This document shows positions 53,907 to 63,000 of a stretch of 64,000 bases of DNA, piece after piece. A program made the translations under genes and the position numbers. Position 1 is the stretch's first letter. Every line of letters begins with the position of its first letter. The stretch covers positions 1 through 64,000 of the forward strand of contig JAUNCL010000010.1 of assembly GCA_030535235.1 (NCBI GenBank), written 5' to 3'. The DNA is from Bacillota bacterium. GTDB taxonomy: Bacteria > Bacillota > Clostridia > Oscillospirales > Oscillospiraceae. The notes beneath the pieces are model-generated. The model ran no database searches, had not been told where the DNA came from, and saw nothing but the letters and a program-made list of their open reading frames with translations.

Positions 53907-54293
53907 TTATACAGGGTAATTATACATATTTTTTGCCATTTTTCAATAGATCGACAGGAGTTTGGCAAGGCAGAAAGGCAGCTGCGAAGCATAAACCTGG
54001 TCAAGAGATTCCTTACGAAATTCCTGGATGACGGCAGCTTTTCCGCGCTGTGTCTTGCCATGAAGGAGGGCGACCGCGAGAGAGCTTTCCACGCGGCGCA
54101 CATGCTGAAAGGCGTAAGCGCGAATCTTGGTCTGAATCGGTTGCTTCAGACGGTGTCGCTGCTTACGGAACTGCTCCAGACGGAAGCAACGGCCATTCCA
54201 AATGAGGCCTATCTGTTTTTTGAAGAAGTAAAGCAGGAGTATGCGTTTAGCGTAAGTACGATCCGCGCCTACTTAAACTCTGATCAAGCATAG
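53907..54293 (+). pseudogene. Hpt-domain remnant of a signalling protein
   Basis: An open stretch whose last ~100 codons read as a histidine-phosphotransfer domain: LVKRFLTKFLDDGSF, AFHAAHMLKGVSANLGL (phospho-His in AHMLKG) and a helical tail. The first ATG (54060) is inside the domain, so the upstream part, normally a sensor or response protein, is missing. Probably the end of a hybrid kinase left by rearrangement. It could still be translated as a short Hpt piece, but no ribosome site is evident. Confidence 0.65.
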
Positions 54294-54381
54294 CCCACCA
54301 AGCTGGCTGGACTGCGTAAAACCGTTTCCATAAGTAATCCCCCCGCCGTTCTGTGCTTGCTTCTCAAGGGGGGTCTGTTCT

Positions 54382-56214
54382 TCAGCGCTCTCCCCTTCCC
54401 TCCCGGTATCGCTGGATCTCGGCAAGAAAAGCCTCGCCGTACCGCTGGGCCTTGTGGCTGCCCACGCCGGATACGGTTAAAAATTCCTCCATAGTAACCG
54501 GCTCCCTGGCCGCCATGTCCTCCAGAGCGGCATTGGTAAAGACGATGTAGGCCGGGACCTTTTCCTCCTTCGCCAGCCTCAGGCGGAGGGCCTTCAGGGC
54601 TGTAATGAGGCCCTCCTCCCCCCGGGGACGTCTCTCCGGCGCTCTCACAGCCTCAGACCGGCGCCGCACAGCCATGCTGACCGGCTCGTTCCGGAACAGC
54701 ACCGCTCCGGCCCGCTCCGTCAGCATAAGTCCCCCGTGGGACACATGGGTGCGCAGATATCCCTGGTTTTCCAGGCTATCGATCATCCCCTGAAGCTCCT
54801 GCCGGGAAGTATCCCGCATCAGTCCATACGTGGATATCGTATCCAACCCCAGAGAGAGGATACGCTTGTTTTTGCTGCCCCGCAGCGTCTGCATCACCCC
54901 CGTCGCCCCCAGGGAGTACCCCAGGTGGTCGGAGATCCGCTTCACGCAGGACAGGATCATCTGGGCCTGACGGGTGATGTCCCGCTCGGCAAAATCTGCC
55001 GTGCAATTGCCGCAGTTCCCGCAGGCGGCCTCGTGGGCCTGACCGAAGTAATCCAGAATATATCCCCGGAGACAGTCGGTGGTCTTGCAGTAGCCGATCA
55101 TCTGTTCCAGCCGGGCCAGCCCCTGCTCCACCACCCGCCGCCGCTCCTCCTCGGAAAGGGTCTCCTGTTCCGAGGGGTGCTCGATGAGGTATTTCGCCGT
55201 CCGGATATCCCCGGGGGCGTAGAGCAGGATGCAGTCGGCCACCCCGCCATCTCTCCCCGCCCGGCCGGCCTCCTGGTAGTAGGCCTCCATGCTCTGGGGC
55301 ATGGCGTAGTGGATGACAAAGGTCACGTTGGACTTGTCGATCCCCATGCCGAAGGCGTTGGTGGCCACCATCACCGTCCGGCGGTCGTAGATGAAATCCT
55401 CCTGGTTGACCCGCCGCTCGCTCTCCGACAGGCCTCCGTGGTACCGGGTGGCGGCGATCCCCCGGTCCCGCAGCATCTGGCAGACAGTCTCCACCTCCCT
55501 TCGGGCGGCGCAGTAGACGATACCGCTCTGATGGGGCCTGTCCGCCAGAAGCGACAGCAGGGCGGCGTTTTTATCCTGCGGCCTGCGCACCTCGAACCGC
55601 AGATTGGGCCGGTCGAAGCCGGTCACCACCCGCAGCGGGTCCCGCAGACCCAGGATGCGCGCCACATCCTCCTGCACCTGCTGGGTGGCGGTGGCGGTAA
55701 AGGCCGAGACCACCGGCCTGTCCTCCAGCTGGCCCAGGAAATCCACGATCCGCAGGTAGCTGGGGCGGAAATCCTGCCCCCACTGGGAGATACAGTGGGC
55801 CTCATCCACCGCCACCAAGGCGATTTTGACCCGCCGGACCACCGAGAGGAAGCCCTCGGTCAGCAGCCGCTCCGGGGCGATGTAGACCAGCCTGTACTGC
55901 CCGGCCAGCAGGTTCTGATACACCAGCCGGATCTGGTCCGGGGACAGGGAGCTGTTGATGTAGGCCGCCGGAACGCCCGACTTTTTCAGGGCCATCACCT
56001 GGTCCTTCATCAGGGAGATCAGGGGAGAGATCACCAGGGTGATCCCCTCCAGCAGCAGGGCCGGGATCTGGTAGCAGAGGCTCTTTCCCCCACCTGTCGG
56101 CATGACGCCGAAGGCGTCCCGGCCTGCCAACTGGGCGTCGATGAGGGCCTCCTGTCCGCCGCGGAAGGATGGGTAGCCGAAATATTGGTGCAAAATCTCA
56201 TGTTTTCTGTCCAT
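54382..56214 (-). CDS. recQ: ATP-dependent DNA helicase RecQ
   Basis: A 610-residue 3'-5' helicase. Helicase core with GVMPTGGGKSLCYQIPA near 37-53, VDEAHCISQWGQDFRPSY and the Q-rich TATATQQVQEDV. The RecQ C-terminal zinc part has CGNCGNC, and the C-terminal HRDC domain has KVPAYIVFTNAALEDMA ... VSGVGSHKAQRYG. ATG 56214 chosen by homology; an upstream in-frame extension of 41 codons is not RecQ-like. Base composition fits the host genes although it sits within the tRNA-Ser accessory region. Confidence 0.96.
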   Translation of the reverse strand: MDRKHEILHQYFGYPSFRGGQEALIDAQLAGRDAFGVMPTGGGKSLCYQIPALLLEGITLVISPLISLMKDQVMALKKSGVPAAYINSSLSPDQIRLVYQNLLAGQYRLVYIAPERLLTEGFLSVVRRVKIALVAVDEAHCISQWGQDFRPSYLRIVDFLGQLEDRPVVSAFTATATQQVQEDVARILGLRDPLRVVTGFDRPNLRFEVRRPQDKNAALLSLLADRPHQSGIVYCAARREVETVCQMLRDRGIAATRYHGGLSESERRVNQEDFIYDRRTVMVATNAFGMGIDKSNVTFVIHYAMPQSMEAYYQEAGRAGRDGGVADCILLYAPGDIRTAKYLIEHPSEQETLSEEERRRVVEQGLARLEQMIGYCKTTDCLRGYILDYFGQAHEAACGNCGNCTADFAERDITRQAQMILSCVKRISDHLGYSLGATGVMQTLRGSKNKRILSLGLDTISTYGLMRDTSRQELQGMIDSLENQGYLRTHVSHGGLMLTERAGAVLFRNEPVSMAVRRRSEAVRAPERRPRGEEGLITALKALRLRLAKEEKVPAYIVFTNAALEDMAAREPVTMEEFLTVSGVGSHKAQRYGEAFLAEIQRYREGRGER

Positions 56215-56333
56215 GGTCTTTCCTGCCTTGTACCGGCCCGCCGGGGAAGGACGCCTTGGCGCCTTCCCGGAGGGCCGTTCTCTTTCTGTCATGATACCAC
56301 AGGGCCCCCGGTCTTTCAACCGGTTCCCCCGGG

Positions 56334-56603
56334 TCATTCCGGGCCGTCGCAGCCGTCGGTTCCCTCCAGGGCGGCCAGCCGCCGGGTCAGCTCCTTCATC
56401 TTCTCGTTGATGATGGAGATCTGCTCCTCCAGGCGATAGGTGCGCTCCACCAGGTCGTTGTGCTTGTTCACCCGCTGGGTCAGCTCGTTGAGCCGATACT
56501 CCAGCAGCGCCCGGGTCTTGCTCTGCTGAAAGTAGTTATTCACCAGGCACACCGCCAGGGTCACGGTGCCGCTGACAATGGCTGCCAGGATGGTCTCGCC
56601 CAT
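56334..56603 (-). CDS. Small membrane protein with coiled coil, phage holin-like
   Basis: An 89-residue protein with one N-terminal transmembrane helix (about 4-24) followed by a long amphipathic coiled coil (RALLEYRLNELTQRVNKHNDLVERTYRLEEQISIINEKMKE in parts, 32-72). This form is common among small proteins next to phage lysis or recombinase genes in Firmicutes. A lysis role is not proven. It overlaps or abuts the next small gene by 4 bp. Confidence 0.75.
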   Translation of the reverse strand: MGETILAAIVSGTVTLAVCLVNNYFQQSKTRALLEYRLNELTQRVNKHNDLVERTYRLEEQISIINEKMKELTRRLAALEGTDGCDGPE

Positions 56604-56607
56604 CCTC

Positions 56608-56778
56608 TCACCTCCCCTCCTCCGGTGTCACATGGCCGATACCACGGAAGAGCTCGTTGAGATAGGTCGCCTTCAGCCACAGGGCCAACCGCTCCCGCTG
56701 GGCCTCCCCCAGGGACTCCGTGGCAGTCAGCCCCGCCGCCGTGTTCACATAGCTTTCCACTTGGATCTCCCGTTCCAG
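56608..56778 (-). CDS. Small helical protein next to the recombinase
   Basis: About 56 residues (REIQVESYVNTAAGLTATESLGEAQRERLALWLKATYLNELFRG in parts). The ribosome site GGGGAGGTG points to a CTG start at 56778, unless GTG 56787 is used. It pairs with the holin-like gene. Both face the serine recombinase divergently. Function unknown; likely mobile-element origin. Confidence 0.55.
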   Translation of the reverse strand: MEREIQVESYVNTAAGLTATESLGEAQRERLALWLKATYLNELFRGIGHVTPEEGR

Positions 56779-56869
56779 ACCGATCACCTCCCCTGTATCT
56801 CTATGCCCCGCCCCCCTTCTTCTTGCCTCTTTTCCCGCCGCATACTGTAAAGGGAAAGGAGGGACCCCC

Positions 56870-58276
56870 ATGGAACCGATCCGCGCCGCCTGCTACATCC
56901 GGGTGTCCACCGAGGAGCAGACCGAGTACTCCCCCGAGGCCCAGCGGCGGGCCCTGGACCGCTACGCCCAACAGCACGGAATGATGCTCCTCCCGGACCA
57001 CATCTATCTGGACGCCGGGATCTCCGGCCGCCGGGCGGAGACCCGCCCCGCCTTCATGGCCATGATCGCCGCCGCCAGGCAGAAGCCGCCCCCCTTTTCC
57101 GTGATTCTGGTCCATAAGTTCGACCGCTTTGCCCGGAACCGGGAGGACAGCATTGTCTACAAGTCCATGCTCCGCCGCCAGTGTGGCGTTCAGGTCATCA
57201 GCATCACCGAGCACCTGGAGGACGACCGGATGAGCCTCATTCTGGAGGCCATGCTGGAGGCCATGGCGGAATACTACTCCATCAACCTGGGAGATGAGGT
57301 CCGCAAGGGCATGACCGAAAAGGCCCGCCGGGGGGAGCTGCAGACCGCACCGCCCTTCGGCTACCGGGTCATGGACCACACCCTGGTCCCGGTGCCCCGG
57401 GAGGCCGACGTGGTCCGGGAGATTTTCAAAAAGTTTCTCTCCGGCAGCTCCCTGGTCTCCATCGCCCGCTGGACCCAGCGTCTGGGCGTCCTCAGCCACC
57501 GGGGCAACCCCATGGACGCCCGGCAGATCAAGTACATCCTGACCAACCCCGCCTATGTGGGCCTGCTCCGCTGGCGGCCCTCCCGGGCAGACCCCACGCC
57601 CCTCCTGGTCCCGGGCCGGCACGAACCCCTGGTCTCCCAAAAGACCTTTGACCAGGCCGGGGAACGGCTGGCCCAGCTCTCCCTCCGCCACGGCCCCCAC
57701 GCCCGGCCCGCCGGGGAGCGGAAGCACTGGCTGGCGGGGCTGGTCCGGTGCGCCCAGTGCGGCGGCGGGCTGATCTTCTCCCGCCCCCACTATCTGAAGT
57801 GCGGGCGGTACGCCAAGGGCCGCTGCGCCGTCTCCCAGCACACCCCGGTGGAGCCCCTGGAGGCAGCCATCCTGGCAAAGCTCCGGGCGGACGCCGCCTG
57901 CCGGCGTCCCTTTACCGTGTCGGCCGAGCCCTCTGCCACGCCCCAGGCGTCGCTCCACCGGGAACTGACCGCCATCGAGCGGAAGCTGACCCGCCTGCGG
58001 GAGGCCTATCTGGGCGGCGCCGAGAGCTTTGCGGAATACCGCTCGGCCAAGGAGGCCCTCACCGACCAGGCCAATCAGCTCCGGCAGGCCCTGGCGACTT
58101 CAGCGAACCGGGAGCCTGAGAACGTGAAGGAACGCCTTCGCAGAGCCCTGACCACCCTGGAGGACCCGGCAGCCGGCACCGAGGCGAAATACCGGGCGGC
58201 CGCCGGGGTCCTGGAGCGCTGCACCTGGTCCAAGGCGGAGGGAAAGGTGATCCTCCGCTACCGTTTGTCTCTGTGA
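56870..58276 (+). CDS. Large serine recombinase (site-specific integrase)
   Basis: A 468-residue recombinase. N-terminal catalytic domain (about 5-150) with nucleophile Ser13 in YIRVSTEEQ and Arg in HKFDRFARN. A Recombinase domain (about 160-265, APPFGYRV ... ILTNPAYVGLLRW), a zinc ribbon (RCAQCGGGL ... YLKCGRYAKGRC, about 295-325) and a C-terminal coiled coil (about 365-410) follow. This is the layout of phage/ICE integrases and of SpoIVCA, which removes skin in sporulating Bacillus. The gene ends 12 bp before an attP-like arm and 22 bp before a cotJC fragment. AAAGGAGG precedes ATG 56870. Confidence 0.95.
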   Translation: MEPIRAACYIRVSTEEQTEYSPEAQRRALDRYAQQHGMMLLPDHIYLDAGISGRRAETRPAFMAMIAAARQKPPPFSVILVHKFDRFARNREDSIVYKSMLRRQCGVQVISITEHLEDDRMSLILEAMLEAMAEYYSINLGDEVRKGMTEKARRGELQTAPPFGYRVMDHTLVPVPREADVVREIFKKFLSGSSLVSIARWTQRLGVLSHRGNPMDARQIKYILTNPAYVGLLRWRPSRADPTPLLVPGRHEPLVSQKTFDQAGERLAQLSLRHGPHARPAGERKHWLAGLVRCAQCGGGLIFSRPHYLKCGRYAKGRCAVSQHTPVEPLEAAILAKLRADAACRRPFTVSAEPSATPQASLHRELTAIERKLTRLREAYLGGAESFAEYRSAKEALTDQANQLRQALATSANREPENVKERLRRALTTLEDPAAGTEAKYRAAAGVLERCTWSKAEGKVILRYRLSL

Positions 58277-58287
58277 TGCTACCCTCT

Positions 58288-58311
58288 TGCACTCCGGCGG
58301 ACCGGACGGGG
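58288..58311 (+). other. Proposed attR of the serine recombinase (right cotJC junction)
   Basis: TGCACTCCGGC (58288-58298), core GG (58299-58300), then cotJC sequence ACCGGACGGGG. The left arm is the exact reverse complement of the right arm of the proposed attL at 7416-7426. The two outer halves share the CCGxAC pattern seen in an attB dyad. Inference from symmetry and frame. Confidence 0.7.
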
Positions 58312-58418
58312 AGCTGGGGGCCTCCCTGCGCTACCTGTCCCAGCGGTACGCCATGCCCTACCCCCGGGTCCAGGGTCTATTGACAGATATTGGTACGGAG
58401 GAAATAGAACCTAAATGA
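58299..58418 (+). pseudogene. cotJC: cotJC, middle fragment (codons 31-65)
   Basis: Reads GGPDGELGASLRYLSQRY, AMPYPRVQGLLTDIGTEE and then IEPK and a stop. This continues cotJC from the point where the fragment at 7324 stops, in the same orientation and frame. The catalase-like remainder (about 120 residues) is absent. Codons up to 58373 end almost only in G or C. From 58374 (GGT CTA TTG ACA GAT ATT GGT) they turn A/T-ending, which marks a second junction inside the gene. Confidence 0.88.
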
Positions 58419-58449
58419 TGGCTATGGATTCCAGCGCAAAGCAAATAGA

Positions 58450-58494
58450 AGAAGTTCTCCCAGGTGACCCAACATCTGAGAGAACTTCTTTTTC
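58450..58494 (+). terminator. Hairpin with T-run after the cotJC fragment
   Basis: Stem AGAAGTTCTC / GAGAACTTCT with a 20-base loop, followed by TTTTTCTT. Confidence 0.7.
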
Positions 58495-58522
58495 TTATCT
58501 GCAATCCTCAAGGCTCTCTGGT

Positions 58523-58545
58523 TTCAAGTCCCTTCTTCTCCGCCA
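58523..58545 (+). repeat. Displaced tRNA-Ser 3' end (att-like direct repeat)
   Basis: 23 nt matching the 3' end of tRNA-Ser(GCT) at 53103-53125 in 21 positions, same orientation, including CCA. No other tRNA part lies upstream. This is the classic mark of the far end of an element integrated into a tRNA gene. Confidence 0.75.
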
Positions 58546-58550
58546 AATGT

Positions 58551-58579
58551 AAAACCCCTGATTTCACCTAAAAATCAGG
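58551..58579 (-). terminator. Terminator after the P-loop NTPase gene
   Basis: Minus strand: CCTGATTT, seven-base loop, AAATCAGG, then GGTTTT. Confidence 0.65.
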
Positions 58580-58630
58580 ACTCTTTATTTACAAACGCAG
58601 GGCATCCCCTATTCCTTACGGGATAGCCTA

Positions 58631-59920
58631 TTAAGCATCGCACTCATCTAGATCAGCAAACAAGGACTCTTTAACTGCATCCTCATACATTTCTTCCCAC
58701 GGCCATTTTACAGACAAATATTTTCTATAAAAAAGCAACTGACGGTCTACTGCATACATCGAATCTGTCGATTCGTCATACGACAAAACTAGATTTCGAT
58801 TTGCATCATCTAATTGGAGTTCTTCTAATTTCCGCATAACTGAACGAAGATTTCCTTTTTTTATGCGTGGTTCTCTCGTGTAAGCTATTTCATGGATGCT
58901 ATCACGGGAAATCCCATCTAACAAAGATTTATCATCCGAATCCATAATTATTTGGAGTGTAATCGCATAAATACCTGTCGATTGTGCTCTTTTTCGTATG
59001 CCTCGTGATAATGTTTTAGCAAGCTGTTGGTACAATCCATTCAACTGATTAGCATAATACTTCGCTGCCGACTCATATTTACTAAAATCTGTCAGCCAAA
59101 TTTTAACACCTGACGTTTCTTCAATACCAGATTCATCCTCAATAAAATGAAGTAGTAATTTCTGCAGAATTCCCACATTCCCATACGAGTCGTTTATCAT
59201 ATCTCCTATGATTGTTTTGTCGATCTGCAAATTAAGATATCCACATCCTTTATCCACCACCTTTCTCAAATCTTCTTCGTTCCAGAAAACAGAAACCTCT
59301 TCTATTCGTCCAGTCAGATCTGGATTCAAAGATGTAAGTAAGTTACTCTGACTCCATATACCCACTACTGCCACAAAGCATCCATAATCCCATAGTGTCT
59401 TTAAATCGAACGCAAGTTGCTTACGTTGTTCCAAATCTAAATAGTGGAAGTCTTCTATGACTAAACGTCGTCCAGAAGCGTTTATCGTATCTGCAATAAA
59501 TTTAAGATTATCCAAATTAAAATACAAATTCTTTATGGATGAGGTATCTGAGTGTTCAATTTGCATTCCTAAAGTTCCAGACAATTTAGCAAGAATCTTA
59601 ATCCCCAATTCTCCCGAAGCATCTAGAGTTCCTTTAATCTGATTCTTTTTTTCATGGGATATCTCAATAGAAACCCCTAAGTTTCCAAGTGCCTCAACGT
59701 AGATATCCTCAACACACTTACCTAACCTACATTGTACCACGTTTGCGGAGCCCAGAACCTTTTGTCTCAACCACGATTTTCCGCTTTTTGACGCACCTTT
59801 CAACGCAACATGAACATCTCTGTTCAAAATTCTGGAAAGCCGCGCATCCAAATTAGCTCTGTCAACATAAGAACATGGGTTCAATGTCCGCGATACGCCA
59901 AAAACATCGCTTGTTCTCAT
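58631..59920 (-). CDS. P-loop NTPase (AAA/STAND-like ATP-binding protein), AT-rich
   Basis: A 429-residue protein beginning RTSDVFGVSRTLNP ... YVDR, with Walker A KGASKSGKSW at 41-50, a Walker B-like RRLVIEDFHYLD near 155 and AVVGIW as a sensor-like strand. The C-terminal third is helical and could include a winged helix. ATG 59920 has GGGAGGT upstream; upstream in-frame codons to 59959 are unlikely. Base composition is clearly A/T-rich and unlike all neighbours, indicating transfer. The family is met on mobile DNA. A defence or stress role is speculation. Confidence 0.75.
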   Translation of the reverse strand: MRTSDVFGVSRTLNPCSYVDRANLDARLSRILNRDVHVALKGASKSGKSWLRQKVLGSANVVQCRLGKCVEDIYVEALGNLGVSIEISHEKKNQIKGTLDASGELGIKILAKLSGTLGMQIEHSDTSSIKNLYFNLDNLKFIADTINASGRRLVIEDFHYLDLEQRKQLAFDLKTLWDYGCFVAVVGIWSQSNLLTSLNPDLTGRIEEVSVFWNEEDLRKVVDKGCGYLNLQIDKTIIGDMINDSYGNVGILQKLLLHFIEDESGIEETSGVKIWLTDFSKYESAAKYYANQLNGLYQQLAKTLSRGIRKRAQSTGIYAITLQIIMDSDDKSLLDGISRDSIHEIAYTREPRIKKGNLRSVMRKLEELQLDDANRNLVLSYDESTDSMYAVDRQLLFYRKYLSVKWPWEEMYEDAVKESLFADLDECDA

Positions 59921-60026
59921 TGCAGTACCTCCCGTCAAAACTACATTAACCCGCAACATAAAATAATTGAATAAAGTTTATAGAAATTATACCAAACTTT
60001 TTTCTTCCACTCAATATGTTAATTCA

Positions 60027-60070
60027 AAAACGCTCATCTTACAGGAAATTGCCGTTAAGATGAGCGTTTT
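60027..60070 (-). terminator. Terminator after the polyvalent-protein gene
   Basis: A 15-bp perfect stem AAAACGCTCATCTTA / TAAGATGAGCGTTTT with a 14-base loop and a T-run on the minus strand, 13 bp after the stop of the gene to the right. Confidence 0.88.
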
Positions 60071-60082
60071 CAATTTATCCGT

Positions 60083-63000
60083 TCAATGCCACGGTGCCTT
60101 CCACAGTGTGCTCTCGCTCCACCGGTTCAGGAACCAGAGAATATCCTTCTGCTCAGCCGTCAGATCCAGCGCATCGATGGCCGGCAGGCGCTGGGCCTGC
60201 TTGGAGCCGCTGATTGCATGGCCCGGGTTGTTGGGGTCCTCCTCCCCGTTCAGATCCTTTACTGCCTGGGTATAGCGGTAATAGTCCAGCACGGGCAGGC
60301 CCTGCTTCTCCAGTTCATCCGCCTTCTCCCGGCCGTCCTTGTCCAGGATTTCCGTGTACCACAGCGCAGCCGCCTCCTCGTCCTCTACGGTCGTCATCTG
60401 CTCCAGGATATCCAGCTTCTGGTTGGTCTCGCTTCGTTCCGGATCATCTTCCATAACCTTGACCTTGTCACGGTACGAGAGGAAGTTCTCATAAGAGGCC
60501 CCTGCCTCATGGGCCGCCTTGGCCTTCTCCTGCTCCTTCTCGCTGAACAGTTCCACGGCGTCCTCTGCACCCAGAACATCTCTGGTCATCAGCTTGAAGC
60601 CGCTCTCCACCTGGTCGTCTTCCATGCCGCTGGCGTACTTCTTGGCCGCTTCCTGCATGGCCGGCAGCCGATCCAGAGCTTCCTGCAGAATCCCGTTGAC
60701 CTGGGCCTTCAGCTCCCGGATCTTGTCCCGGCGGGCCTTGCTGTCCAGTTCCTTGGAACTCTCCATTTTCCGGATCTCCTTGTTCAGCGCCGAGACTTCC
60801 TCCCCCACTTTGTTCCAATATTTCTGGACTACCGCGGAAACGGGATCGTCATCGCTGACGTTATATTGCAGCTCATCCGACACCTTATAAAACTCCTGGC
60901 TCAGCTTGTTGCTGGTCACGGAGTCCAGAACAAAGGGCTTTGTAAACGGGTTCTTCCCGGTGGTCTGGGTGGGTGTCAGCAGGGGCAGCGCAAGATCCCC
61001 CACCACACCGGTGTACTGGTCCAGCAGATAGTTGATCTTCTTGGGCGACAGGCCCAGGGCGCCGCCGATGGCCTTGGAAAGCATGTCGGTCTTCTCGTCG
61101 TACCGCTCGCCCGGCCGATAAATTTGCAGACGCTGGCTCTCCAGGTCTGTGCCGTACCAGGTCCGGCCGGGGGAATCCGGGTCCAGCAGGTCCGCATCCA
61201 TCCAGGCCTTCATAATGTTGCTTTCCAGAGGATTGATGGGACCCACTTGCTGGGCCGCCGTCTCGAGAATATCGATTGCACCGATCTCCTTTCCGGTGGC
61301 GACGCGGATTCCCCCGTTGGTCAGCGCACCAAACACGGACAACACACGCCCCTTCGGGATTTTGGCCCAAATACCGTCCCCCAGAGGAATCAGGTAGTTC
61401 AGGTCCTTGTCGCTTTCCCGGATGCGGTCATAGTCCTCCTCATCCCCTGCCAGCAGATAGTTGATGATAGCCGGGGCAACGCCCAAGGCCGCGCACTTGG
61501 CCGTCAGGGCCACCCAGGCCTTCACCGTGCGGTCATTGTCCTTGAAGGTTCGCACCAACTTATCAAACCCCTGGATGGAGGGATTCAGGAAGGGCACCAC
61601 GTTGGCATTCAGAAACTTGCCTGCCTGGCCGCTGCGCCCGAAGTTGGTGGTGATATCGGCGGCCGCCAGCATGGCCTCCTGCAGGTTGTCCATGCCCTCG
61701 CCGTGCTTCTTCACCACAGACATAAACTCTGCCAGTCTCGGAGCCTGCTCCACCGCCAGATTCAGCATTTCGATCTTTCCCATCAGGTTGGAAACCATCC
61801 CCGTCTTTTCCAATTGGATGCCCTGCATGGAGTCGTACACCGTGGAGGCCGTTCCCCCAAGCGCTTGGTATTTCTTCCAGTATCGGCCGCCCGTCGCAAT
61901 CTCCTTGACCGCCTGGGGATAGTTCTTTACAAAGCCTTTGAGGTCCGTAGTGTAAAGCAGCGCATCCTGCATGTCCTTGATAAAGTTCTTGGCCACGAAC
62001 GTGGGATTGTAGGCGGTGATCAGCTTCTTGTACAGGTTGTTGGCGTTCCGGCTGATCCGCACCGGCAGCAGGTCGTCATACTTCCCCTCCGGTGTCAGGG
62101 ACCGCACACCCTCGAACATCTCCGGCGTCATGGTAATGGCATAGGCCTTGCCGTCCTGGTAAACCGTGAAGGTGTTTTCCGTCTCCAGACGGGACTCCTC
62201 CCAAATCTGATCCCAATCCCGGTCATAGTTCCTGGCCGCCTCGCTCTTCACCTCCAGAATGTACTGGTCAGAGATGTTCCCGTTCAGCAGCCTCTGGCCG
62301 AACCGGTTCTTGGAACCCTCCCGGACGGTGCTCATGGTCTGCTTGGCCAGGGCCTGATCCAGAGGCAGCAGCTTGGCGGTGCCGCCCTCCGCCCGCCGGA
62401 TGGTCTTACCAACGCGGACGTTCCTGCTCAGGCTCTGGTTGGCCTCGGTCTCCTGCTGCCGGAAGGTTGGAACATAGTGGGGATAGATGGCCTGTACCTT
62501 GTCCGCCAGTTCCTGCGTGATGAGTCCGGAGTCCACCCGGTACTGCATCAGGTTCCGGGAGTAGCTGTAAACCTTTTGGGCCAGTTCCCGGAACTCCGGG
62601 TGAAGGCCAACCAGTCTGGCCGCTTCGTTCTGGCTCATCTTTGCGGTTACCTCGTAGCCGAACACGGGCTTGATCCGGTTGTTTGCCCGATTCTTCTCAT
62701 TCACCAGAGCCAGCCGCTCCTGGGCCTCCCGATCGCCGCTGGCTGCCAGCTCGTAGAGGTCCCGGTCACTCAGGCCGGCAATCTCCTCGTGGGTGGCGTC
62801 GAATCGGTCCAGCTCATCCCGCACCGCGTCCAGACGGGCCTTGTCCGCCTCGGTCCCCATGCGGTCCACATTGTGCATGTGGTAAAGATAATTCTGGAAC
62901 TCCTCATAATAGGTGTCGCCCTTTTCCTTGATGGGGCGGAAGATCTCCGTCAGGCTCTCCCCTACCCGGTTTCCGTGGATGTCGCTCTGCTGCATACCAA

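Noticed and set aside
54300..54381. Terminator for recQ with CCCCCC / GGGGGG arms
   Set aside because: The loop is about 27 bases and the T-run is weak, so it was not listed.
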